From Oricola sp. (GTDB lineage: Bacteria > Pseudomonadota > Alphaproteobacteria > Rhizobiales > Rhizobiaceae), in contig NZ_JALEGV010000040.1 in NCBI RefSeq assembly GCF_022763245.1, forward strand, positions 1 to 64,000: DNA of 64,000 nt. Reading direction: 5' to 3'. Under the pieces are notes generated by a model that worked only from the letters and a program-made list of their open reading frames with translations, ran no database searches and had not been told where the DNA came from. This document shows, one piece after another, positions 53,584 to 62,105 of the stretch (the stretch's first letter is position 1; each line of letters starts with the position of its first letter). The translations under genes were made by a program, and so were the position numbers.

Positions 53584-55116
53584 ATGCCGATGAAACGCCG
53601 CAACCTGCTCAAAGGCGCCGCCGCTCTGGGCGTCCTGTCTTCACTGCCCGGCCGCGCTCCGGCCGCTCCAAGATCCGGCGGCCATGTGCGCGTCGCGATG
53701 GGGCATGGCGGTAGCTCCGACAGCTACGACCCCGCCACCTACGCCAACAACTACATCCAGGCGCAGACCTACGGGCGCAACAACATGCTGACCGAGATCG
53801 CCCCGGACGGAGGGCTACGCGGCGAACTGGCGGAAAGCTTCGAGGCCAGCGCGGACGCGAAGACGTGGCGCTTCAAGCTGCGCAAGGGCGTGACGTTCCA
53901 CAACGGCAAGACGCTGACTGCCGAGGACATCATCGCGTCGATCAACTACCACCGGGGCGAGAACAGCAAGTCTGCGGTCAAGGCGCTGGTGGAACCGGTC
54001 GTCGATCTGCGCCGCGACGGCGACTGGGTCGTTTTCGACCTCGAAGCCGGAAATGCCGATTTTCCCTTCCTCTTCGCGGATTATCATTTCGCGATCTTCC
54101 CTTCCGCCGACGGCGAGATCGATTTCTCGCAAGGGGTCGGCACCGGCGGCTACATGATCAAGTCGTTCGAGCCCGGCATCCGCACCGAGCTGGTGCGCAA
54201 TCCGGACTACTGGAAGGCCGACGCGGCGTTCTTCGAGGAGATCGAACTGCTCTCGGTGCTGGACGCAACCGCCCGCGTCACCGCGTTGACCACGGGTGAA
54301 GTCGACATCGCCGACAAAATCGATCCGAAGACCGGCCCGCTCGTGTCGCGCGCGCCGGGGGTCAACATGATGGAGACGGCCGGCGCCCAGCACTTCACCT
54401 TTGCCATGGACACGCGCCAGGGGCCCTTCAACGACGCCAACGTCCGGCTCGCGCTGAAATACGGCGTCGATAGGCAGGAGCTGGTCGAAAAGATACTCGG
54501 CGGATACGGTTCGGTCGGTAACGACCATCCGATCCCGCGGTCGAACATCTTCTTCAACGCCGATCTTGAACAGCGCGCATTCGATCCCGACCGGGCGCGG
54601 TTTCACCTCAAGCAGGCCGGCCTCGACGAATTGTCGGTGGAATTGCACGCGGCGGATGCGGCTTTCACCGGCGCCGTCGACGCAGCGACGCTCTACCGCG
54701 AAAGCGCCGGCGGAAGCGGCATCGATATCCGCGTCGTCCGCGAACCCAACGACGGCTACTGGAAGAATGTCTGGATGCAGAAGCCGTGGACGGCGGTCTA
54801 CTGGAGCGGCAGGCCGACGGCGGACTGGATGTTCACCACCGCCTATGCCGCCGACGCGAAATTCAACGACACGTTCTGGCACAACGACAGATTCAACGAG
54901 CTTATCGTCGCGGCCCGGGCGGAGCTCGACGACGCCAGGAGACGGGAGATGTATCACGAGATGCAAGCCATCGTCCGTGACGATGGCGGCGCGGTGATCC
55001 CCATGTTCGCGAGCTATATCGCCGCGACGCGCGACACGGTGGGGCGGCCGGACGTGATCGGCGACAATTTCGACCTGGACGGGCTGCGCTTCGTCGAACG
55101 CTGGTGGCTGGTCTGA
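53584..55116 (+). CDS. ABC transporter substrate-binding protein, Dpp/Opp type
   Basis: 510 residues, ATG after AGAGGGG. It has a twin-arginine-like signal (KRRNLLKGAAALGVLSSLPG), then a family 5 solute-binding fold (HNGKTLTAEDIIASINYH). It is paralogous to 39011-40546 along its length. It is the first component of the second transporter operon and lies 19 bases after the sulfatase gene. Confidence 0.88.
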   Translation: MPMKRRNLLKGAAALGVLSSLPGRAPAAPRSGGHVRVAMGHGGSSDSYDPATYANNYIQAQTYGRNNMLTEIAPDGGLRGELAESFEASADAKTWRFKLRKGVTFHNGKTLTAEDIIASINYHRGENSKSAVKALVEPVVDLRRDGDWVVFDLEAGNADFPFLFADYHFAIFPSADGEIDFSQGVGTGGYMIKSFEPGIRTELVRNPDYWKADAAFFEEIELLSVLDATARVTALTTGEVDIADKIDPKTGPLVSRAPGVNMMETAGAQHFTFAMDTRQGPFNDANVRLALKYGVDRQELVEKILGGYGSVGNDHPIPRSNIFFNADLEQRAFDPDRARFHLKQAGLDELSVELHAADAAFTGAVDAATLYRESAGGSGIDIRVVREPNDGYWKNVWMQKPWTAVYWSGRPTADWMFTTAYAADAKFNDTFWHNDRFNELIVAARAELDDARRREMYHEMQAIVRDDGGAVIPMFASYIAATRDTVGRPDVIGDNFDLDGLRFVERWWLV

Positions 55117-55200
55117 CATGAGCCCGTTTCGGACACAGGGCGCAGGTCGCGGAGAACATACCTCGACCGCGTCTCGCCCGGGTGGCGGAGGGGATTCAGG

Positions 55201-56160
55201 TTGAATCCGGTTCCGAAGCTGATCGCCAAGCGTCTCGCCCTGGGCTTCTTCAGTCTGTGGTTCGTATCGCTTGGCGTCTTCTTTGCAATCGAGGCTCTGC
55301 CCGGCGACGCCGCCGAAGCGATCCTCGGACAATCGGCCATGCCGGAGACGGTCGAGGCCCTGCGCCGCGAGATGGGGCTCGAACGGCCTGCCATCGAGCG
55401 CTACGCGGATTGGATGGGCAGTCTGGCGAGGGGCGATCTCGGACGATCCATCGCGACGGGACGCGACGTGTCGGACCTCATCGCATGGCGCCTTTCGAAC
55501 ACCCTGTTTCTGGCCGTGACGGCGGCCCTGATCTCCGTTCCGCTCGCGATCGGACTTGGCCTCGGGACGGCGCTCTGGCGCAATTCCCTGTTCGACAGGG
55601 CGAGCAACATCGCGACGCTGACGTCGATATCTTTGCCCGAGTTTTTCGTCGGTTACGTTCTCATCTTCATCTTCTCTGTAAAGCTGGCCCTGCTGCCCTC
55701 CCTGTCGAGCATCGCGCCTGATATGGGGTTTGCGGAGCGCCTGTTTCGCACCATCCTGCCGGCCTTCACGCTCGTCCTGGTCGTGGTCGCGCACATGATG
55801 CGCATGACCCGCGCCGCGGTCATCAACCTGCTCGCCCAGCCCTATATCGAGATGGCACGCCTGAAGGGGGCCGGCAATGCGCGGGTGATCCTCTGGCATG
55901 CGCTGCCGAACGCGATCGCACCGATCGTCACGGTGATCGCCCTCAACCTGGCCTATCTGGTCACCGGCGTCGTGGTCGTGGAGGTCGTGTTCGTCTATCC
56001 GGGCCTCGGCCAGTCGCTGGTCGACAGCGTTTCGACCCGGGACCTTCCCGTGGTGCAGGCCGCCTGCCTGATCTTCGCCGCCGCCTATATCCTGCTGAAC
56101 CTGACGGCCGACCTGGTGGCGATCCTGTCGAACCCGCGCCTGCTGCACCCGAGGTCGTGA
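55201..56160 (+). CDS. Dipeptide-type ABC permease (DppB-like)
   Basis: 319 residues. The start is read as the TTG at 55201, preceded by GGAGGGG; no better ATG is in frame. It has six helices, an N-terminal LWFVSLGVFFAIEALPGDAA block and the EAA loop MARLKGAGNARVILWHALPN. Its TGA overlaps the start of DppC. Confidence 0.88.
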   Translation: MNPVPKLIAKRLALGFFSLWFVSLGVFFAIEALPGDAAEAILGQSAMPETVEALRREMGLERPAIERYADWMGSLARGDLGRSIATGRDVSDLIAWRLSNTLFLAVTAALISVPLAIGLGLGTALWRNSLFDRASNIATLTSISLPEFFVGYVLIFIFSVKLALLPSLSSIAPDMGFAERLFRTILPAFTLVLVVVAHMMRMTRAAVINLLAQPYIEMARLKGAGNARVILWHALPNAIAPIVTVIALNLAYLVTGVVVVEVVFVYPGLGQSLVDSVSTRDLPVVQAACLIFAAAYILLNLTADLVAILSNPRLLHPRS

Positions 56161-56984
56161 TGGTCGTGCGCGCTTCTCTCACCTCGATCCCCTCGCCCGC
56201 GCGTTTCGGCCTGGCCGTCATCGCGATCTATCTGTTGCTCGCCCTCCTCACGCCGTGGATCGCCCCCTACCTGGAAAGTGAGGTGGTCGGTCACGCCTAT
56301 ATGCCGATCAGCATCGACCATCCGCTCGGCACGGACAGCCTCGGGCGCGACATGCTGACCCGCATCCTCTATGGCGGCCGCAATACGCTTGGCATCGCCC
56401 TGTCGGCGACGCTTCTGACGTTCCTGACAGGAATGGTGGCGGGGCTGTTCGCGGCGATCATCGGCGGCTGGCCGGACCAGTTGCTCTCGCGCTTCGTCGA
56501 TGTGGTGATGTCGGTGCCGCAGCTCATCATGAAGCTGTTTCTGCTGTCGGTGTTCGGGACCTCGGTTCCGTCGCTGATCCTGATCATCGCCGCCGTGGAT
56601 TCGACGCGCGTCTTCCGACTGGTCCGCGCCACGGCCTCGGATGTCGCCGTCATGGATTTCGTCGAGGCGGCGCGCGTGAGGGGCGAAGGGTTGGGCTGGA
56701 TCATGACCCGGGAGGTCCTGCCCAACATCACCGCGCCGCTGATCGCCGAATTCGGCCTGCGTTTCTGTTTCGTCTTTCTGGCGATCTCGGCGCTCAGCTT
56801 CCTCGGACTGGGCATCCAGCCGCCAATGGCCGATTGGGGACAGATGGTGCGCGAAAACGCCATCCTGATCACCTTCGGCAACGTCACGCCGCTGATACCC
56901 GCGACCGCGATCGCCCTGCTGACGATCTCGGTGAACTTCGTGGTCGACTGGATGCTGCAGCGATCAAGCGGGGTGGCCGAATGA
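56160..56984 (+). CDS. Dipeptide-type ABC permease (DppC-like)
   Basis: 274 residues from the ATG overlapping the DppB stop. DppC hallmark LGTDSLGRDMLTRILYGGR and EAA loop DFVEAARVRGEGLGWIMTREVLPN. About six helices. It overlaps the ATPase gene by four bases. Confidence 0.9.
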   Translation: MVVRASLTSIPSPARFGLAVIAIYLLLALLTPWIAPYLESEVVGHAYMPISIDHPLGTDSLGRDMLTRILYGGRNTLGIALSATLLTFLTGMVAGLFAAIIGGWPDQLLSRFVDVVMSVPQLIMKLFLLSVFGTSVPSLILIIAAVDSTRVFRLVRATASDVAVMDFVEAARVRGEGLGWIMTREVLPNITAPLIAEFGLRFCFVFLAISALSFLGLGIQPPMADWGQMVRENAILITFGNVTPLIPATAIALLTISVNFVVDWMLQRSSGVAE

Positions 56985-58669
56985 CCTCGTCTCCGCTTCT
57001 CCAGATGCGCGGCCTCAGAATCGAGGCGGGAAATGCGCCCGGTGGGCCGCCGATCGTCCACGGACTGGACCTTCAACTCGCGCCCGGAGAGGTCCTGGGC
57101 CTGATCGGCGAGAGCGGCGCCGGCAAATCGACAGTGGGGTTGGCGGCGATGGGGTATAGCCGCGACGGGTGTCGATTTGCCGGCGGGACGGTGATCTTCG
57201 ACGGACAGGAACTGACCGGCGCGGCAGCGAAGGTACGGCAGGCCCTGCGCTCCTCGCGGATCGCCTATGTCGCGCAAAGCGCAGCGGCCGCCTTCAATCC
57301 CGCCTGGCGGATCATCGACCAGCACTGCGAGTTCCCGGTGTTGCGGGGCCGGATGACCCGAAGCCAAGCGGAAGCGGACGCAGTCGATCTGTATCGCCGG
57401 ATGCGCCTTCCCAATCCCGGCGAGATCGGCTTTCGCTATCCGCACCAGGTCTCCGGCGGTCAGTTGCAGCGCGCCATGACCGCGATGGCGATGGCCTGTA
57501 GGCCCGACCTGATCATCTTCGACGAGCCAACCACCGCGCTCGACGTCACCACCCAGATCGAGGTGCTGCACGCCATTCGCGACGCTGTCGACCGTTTCGG
57601 CACGGCGGCGATCTACATCACCCACGATCTGGCGGTGGTGGCGCAGATGGCGGACCGGATCATGGTGCTGCGCAACGGCGAACTGGTGGAGGAGGCTGCC
57701 ACACAGACGATGCTCGCGGCGCCGCGAGAGAGCTACACGCGATCGCTCTGGGCCGTCCGCAAACTTCGGCCTGATCCCCGACCGGCGCACGCGGAAGGCG
57801 TTACTCCGCTCGTCAGCGTCACGAATCTCAGCGCCGCGTACCACGACACGAAGGTGCTGGAGGACATCAACCTGGATTTCCATCGCGGCAGGATTGTCGC
57901 CGTGGTCGGCGAGAGCGGGTCTGGAAAGTCCACGCTGGCGCGAACCATATCGGGGCTGATGCCCCCCATCGCGGGCGGCGTCTCCTTCGACGGCGAGCCC
58001 CTTCCGCCGGATTGCCGTCGGCGAAGCCGCGAGCAATTGCGCCAGACACAGATCATCTTCCAGACCGCGGACACCGCTCTCAACCCGAGGCACACCGTCC
58101 GCGAAATCATCGGACGCCCGCTCACATTCTATCTGGGTCTCAGGGGATCCGCGCGCGAACAGCGCATCCGCCAGATCCTGTCCGACATCGAACTCGATCC
58201 GGACGAATTCCTGACCCGCCTGCCCGGAGAACTCTCCGGCGGCCAGAAGCAGAGGATCGGCATCGCCCGGGCGCTCGCCGCGGATCCGCGATTCATCATT
58301 TGCGACGAGGTCACCTCGGCGCTGGATCAGATCGTGGCGGAGGGAATCCTGCGCCTGCTGCTCCGCCTGCAGCGCGACAAAGGGCTGACCTTGATGTTCA
58401 TCACGCACGACATCTCGACGGTGCGCGCGATCGCGGACATCGTCGTCGTCATGCAGAACGGGCGCGTGGTGGAACACGGATCGCGCGACGAGGTGCTCGA
58501 CGCTCCGCGCATGGACTATACGCGGCGGCTTCTCGCATCGGTGCCCGAAATGGATCCGGACTGGCTCGACCGCGTTCTCGCGGCTCGCGAGACGGTCGGG
58601 ATTGCACGCCCGGCAACGGCCTCGATCCACATTCTCGACACGGCATCAGCAACGAAGAACAGGAGTTGA
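56981..58669 (+). CDS. Fused dipeptide-type ABC transporter ATPase (DppD-DppF)
   Basis: 562 residues from the ATG overlapping the DppC stop. It has two ATPase halves: Walker A GESGAGKST and GESGSGKST; signatures VSGGQLQRAM and LSGGQKQRIGIA; Walker B LIIFDEPTTALD and FIICDEVTSALD. The fused layout equals that of 35632-37215, supporting duplication of the whole module. It ends the aldolase-sulfatase-transporter operon. Confidence 0.9.
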   Translation: MTSSPLLQMRGLRIEAGNAPGGPPIVHGLDLQLAPGEVLGLIGESGAGKSTVGLAAMGYSRDGCRFAGGTVIFDGQELTGAAAKVRQALRSSRIAYVAQSAAAAFNPAWRIIDQHCEFPVLRGRMTRSQAEADAVDLYRRMRLPNPGEIGFRYPHQVSGGQLQRAMTAMAMACRPDLIIFDEPTTALDVTTQIEVLHAIRDAVDRFGTAAIYITHDLAVVAQMADRIMVLRNGELVEEAATQTMLAAPRESYTRSLWAVRKLRPDPRPAHAEGVTPLVSVTNLSAAYHDTKVLEDINLDFHRGRIVAVVGESGSGKSTLARTISGLMPPIAGGVSFDGEPLPPDCRRRSREQLRQTQIIFQTADTALNPRHTVREIIGRPLTFYLGLRGSAREQRIRQILSDIELDPDEFLTRLPGELSGGQKQRIGIARALAADPRFIICDEVTSALDQIVAEGILRLLLRLQRDKGLTLMFITHDISTVRAIADIVVVMQNGRVVEHGSRDEVLDAPRMDYTRRLLASVPEMDPDWLDRVLAARETVGIARPATASIHILDTASATKNRS

Positions 58670-58766
58670 AACCGCTTCCGAGAATGCAGGCGCACGCTTC
58701 TGGTCCCGCGACGCCTGAACCATCGACAACCGAACATGTCCAAGACTATCGATTGGGGGAAATGAA

Positions 58767-61700
58767 ATGAATCGAACAGCTCTATCCGGGTTCAATCTCG
58801 GCGTCGGTCTCCTGCTTGCAACCGGCGCGGCACACGCCGATCCGCTCGTCGTCCAGACTCCGGAGCTCGAATACTACACCGTTCCGAGCGACATGACTTA
58901 TGACTTCGTCTATGTCGCCTACGGCGATAACACGACCGGCTACCTGACGATCGACGACGGCCATGCAGTATCGAGCGACGAACATTTTGTCGTCGGAGGC
59001 GGTCCAGGGGCCTACGGCTCCGTAACGGTGACGGGCCCCGGTTCCAGCCTCACCGCCATCCCCGGCGGCTACGATGGATGGAGCTTCGTCGGCTACAACG
59101 GCGAAGCGGCCCTCAATGTCCTGGATGGTGGTACGGTCACCCTGAACCGCCTTTGGATGACCATGGAGGAAACCGGCACGTCCTCCGTCGTGGTCGATGG
59201 CGAGAACTCGAAACTGACGACGATCGGCGACATGCTGGTCGGCTATCACGGCAACGCCAATGTCGATATCCGAGCCGGGGGTGCGCTGGAAACCCACGGC
59301 GTATCAGTCGGTGGGTTCGAGTACATGGACGACAGCGTCGCCTCCGGCACACTGACCGTGACCGGAGAAGGCACGAGTTGGGTGAATACCAGAGGTGTCT
59401 TCGTCGGATTGGGCGGTCCCGATTCCAGCGGAAAGCTGGAAATCTCCGGCGGTGCGTCGGCGGAACTGACCGACGTCGGATTGTTCGTCGGAACACAAGG
59501 AACAGCGGAGTTCACCGGCGAGAACACGAGGGTCACCATCGGAAACCCCGACGACGACAACACGGTCGACTGGCTGGCCACCAATGCAGCCAGCTTCACC
59601 GTATCGGACGGCGCATATCTCTACAGCGACGGCGGCTATATCGGAAACCAGGGCACCGAGCTGGCCGTGATGACGATAACCGGCGAGGAGACGATCTGGG
59701 ATACATCGGTCCGAATCTTCGTCGGCGGCGGCGGAAACGATCCGACCAATGACGGCAACGGCAAGGTGATCATTTCCGACGGAGCGACGGTGACGACGGC
59801 GACCGTCTCGCTGGGCGAGGACGGGAACTCGAAGGGCCTGATGATCCTGACTGGCGAAGGCTCCTCCATCTCCACCAAGGAGAACCTCAATCTCCCGGTT
59901 CCCGCGGCCGGCAATTTCTACATCGGCCCTTCGGGAGTAGGCACGCTGATCGTGACCGACGGCGCTTCGGTCCATGCCGACAACGAAATCCGGATCGCGT
60001 GGTGGGAAGGAAGCAAGGGGACCATGAACATCGGCGCGGAAGCGGGAGAATCTGCCGCGGCCGCCGGAACGGTCAGCGGCGATGCAGTGCATTTCGGCCA
60101 GGGCGACGGCGTCGTTGTCTTCAACCACACCGAGACCGACTACGATTTCGACACCATATTCTCCGGGTATGGCGCGGTTCGCCTGTTGGCGGGCGACACG
60201 ACCTTCTCTGCGGATTCGACGGACTTCACCGGTACGGTCGATGTCGAAGGCGACACGTTGACGCTGGACGCCGATTTTTCCAATGGCGACTTCACGGTCA
60301 AGAACGCGGCGACGCTCGCCGGCGCGGGATCGGTGCACGATCTGACCGTCGAGACCGGGGGCACGATGACGCCCGGTTCCTCGGCCGGGACACTCTATGT
60401 GACGGGAGATTTCGTCAGCCAGACCGGTTCGACCTATGTAGCGGAGCTCGAGGACGGCGGCATCAGCGACCTGATCTCGGTGACGGGCACGGCGACGCTT
60501 GCCGGCGACCTGGAGGTCACGCTTCCGGCTGTCTACGCCTATGGCGATAGCTGGACCGTGCTGGAGGCCGCCACGATCGACGGCGCGTTCGAGTTCGACG
60601 AGCAAACGCTGTCGCTCTTCAAGCAGGTGGCGGTCAACTACAATGATGGCGACACGCTGGACACGGTGACCGTCGATATCGAGAAGGCGATCAGCTTCGC
60701 GTCCGTGGCCGAAACGCCGAACCAGCGGGCGACCGCCGAAGCGCTCGACAGCCTTGCCGGCGCCAACGATCTGCTTGTCGCTCTGGCCGATCTCGAAACC
60801 GAGGAGGACGCGCGCGCGGCCTACGATCTCGTCTCCGGCGAGTTCAACGCAACCGTCCTCGGCCAGATGTACGAGACCTCCGGGCTCATGCGCGACATTC
60901 TGATCGACCGGATCCGCTCGACACTCTCAGTGAGCAGCGGAGCTCCGGCGCTTCCGCTTGCCTATGCGGACGATGTCGCGCCCGCCGACCCGACGGAAGC
61001 GCTTGTCGCCAGCCCCCTGCCCTTCGATTCCGGCATCTGGGGTAGCGCTTTCGGCGGCTGGGCGCGCAACGACGCCGACGGCAATGCCGGCGAAACGATC
61101 CGGGAACTCGGCGGTTTCGTGGTGGGCTACGATGCGCCGGCGCTGGACGATACCACGTTGCTCGGCTTCGCCCTCGGTTACGGCTACAGTTCGATCGAGA
61201 CGGATGCACGCTACTCCAGCGCCAGAACGAACGATTTCCACGTCGGCGCCTATGGCGGCCGCAAGCTGGACGGTGTCGCAACACGCTTCGGCGCAACTCT
61301 TTCGCTCGGATCGGCCGACATCGAGCGTTCGGTCGCGATCGGCAATTATTCGGAAACGTTGACCGGCAATCAGACACGCCTTGCCGGCCAGGCATTCGGC
61401 GAGATCGGTTACGAGGCGAGCCTCGGAGCGTCGACCCTCGAACCGTTCGCGAACGCGGCCTATGTGCATGTCAGAGGCTACGGCTACACCGAGAATGGCG
61501 GCGCGGCGGCCCTCGACGTCGAGACCAGCGACAATGGCGTCGGCTTCACGACGCTCGGCCTTCGTGCCTCTCGCGATCTCCCAGCAGCCGAGGCAAGCGT
61601 CAGCATTTCGGGAGCGGTCGGCTGGCGGCATGCTTTCGGTGACGTCGCTCCGGACGTCACGCAGTCCTTCTCGGGCGGCGACGCCTTCACCGTCTCCGGC

Positions 61701-61853
61701 ACGCCTATCGCCGACGACGCAGTGGTCGCCGAGTTCGGGCTGAATGTGGGGCTGTCCGCCGGTATGAGCCTCGGCTTCTCCTATGAAGGCCAGTTCGCCG
61801 GCGATGTCATCGATCAGGCGGCAAAGGCGCATTTCAGCTGGTCGTTCAACTAG
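58767..61853 (+). CDS. Type V autotransporter (adhesin-like)
   Basis: 1028 residues. A signal peptide (1-24, GAAHA before the cut) is followed by a passenger (~25-690) built of repeated Gly/Thr/Val/Asp-rich strands such as LTVTGEGTSW and MTITGEETIW, the pattern of a right-handed beta-helix with autotransporter-associated strand repeats. A C-terminal autotransporter barrel (~750-1028) ends in FSWSFN with the terminal aromatic/Asn strand. The passenger is presented at or released from the cell surface, where it would act in adhesion or aggregation. No protease active site is visible. It is 97 bases after the transporter operon, preceded by ggggga, and is probably a separate unit. Confidence 0.88.
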   Translation: MNRTALSGFNLGVGLLLATGAAHADPLVVQTPELEYYTVPSDMTYDFVYVAYGDNTTGYLTIDDGHAVSSDEHFVVGGGPGAYGSVTVTGPGSSLTAIPGGYDGWSFVGYNGEAALNVLDGGTVTLNRLWMTMEETGTSSVVVDGENSKLTTIGDMLVGYHGNANVDIRAGGALETHGVSVGGFEYMDDSVASGTLTVTGEGTSWVNTRGVFVGLGGPDSSGKLEISGGASAELTDVGLFVGTQGTAEFTGENTRVTIGNPDDDNTVDWLATNAASFTVSDGAYLYSDGGYIGNQGTELAVMTITGEETIWDTSVRIFVGGGGNDPTNDGNGKVIISDGATVTTATVSLGEDGNSKGLMILTGEGSSISTKENLNLPVPAAGNFYIGPSGVGTLIVTDGASVHADNEIRIAWWEGSKGTMNIGAEAGESAAAAGTVSGDAVHFGQGDGVVVFNHTETDYDFDTIFSGYGAVRLLAGDTTFSADSTDFTGTVDVEGDTLTLDADFSNGDFTVKNAATLAGAGSVHDLTVETGGTMTPGSSAGTLYVTGDFVSQTGSTYVAELEDGGISDLISVTGTATLAGDLEVTLPAVYAYGDSWTVLEAATIDGAFEFDEQTLSLFKQVAVNYNDGDTLDTVTVDIEKAISFASVAETPNQRATAEALDSLAGANDLLVALADLETEEDARAAYDLVSGEFNATVLGQMYETSGLMRDILIDRIRSTLSVSSGAPALPLAYADDVAPADPTEALVASPLPFDSGIWGSAFGGWARNDADGNAGETIRELGGFVVGYDAPALDDTTLLGFALGYGYSSIETDARYSSARTNDFHVGAYGGRKLDGVATRFGATLSLGSADIERSVAIGNYSETLTGNQTRLAGQAFGEIGYEASLGASTLEPFANAAYVHVRGYGYTENGGAAALDVETSDNGVGFTTLGLRASRDLPAAEASVSISGAVGWRHAFGDVAPDVTQSFSGGDAFTVSGTPIADDAVVAEFGLNVGLSAGMSLGFSYEGQFAGDVIDQAAKAHFSWSFN

Positions 61854-61916
61854 CCGTCTCCGACGCCGTGATCCTGCCGGCGGTCGGCGTCGCATCCTGC
61901 TAGCGCCGGTGCACAT

Positions 61917-61941
61917 CGGGGCCGCATCTACAGCGGCCCCG
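61917..61941. terminator. Terminator-like hairpin between convergent genes
   Basis: 9-bp perfect stem (cggggccgc/gcggccccg) with a 7-base loop, between the stops of the autotransporter (+) and the histidine kinase (-). There is only a weak T tail (tctt). Confidence 0.5.
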
Positions 61942-62105
61942 TCTTCCACGGGATGAAGACCGGGGCGCACGTCATTGCCCCGAGCCTGCCGAGCTTGACG
62001 TCGCTTCACGTGGTGACCGGCGAGACGTACCAATCTTGAAGCGAGAGTACGGTTGCGCCGGAAGCGTCACGGCTCGGCGCGGCCGTCGAGAATGTCAGCT
62101 CAGCG

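Noticed and set aside
53815-56148. Open frame of 777 codons on the minus strand
   Set aside because: It lies opposite the binding-protein and DppB genes in GC-rich DNA. The translation is Arg/Asp/His/Gly-rich without any fold signature, a mirror artefact of codon bias.
56369-58630. Open frame of 753 codons on the minus strand
   Set aside because: Antisense to DppC and the fused ATPase, with low-complexity composition and no motif.
59304-60605. Open frame of 433 codons on the minus strand
   Set aside because: Antisense to the autotransporter passenger; its repeats simply mirror the passenger repeats.
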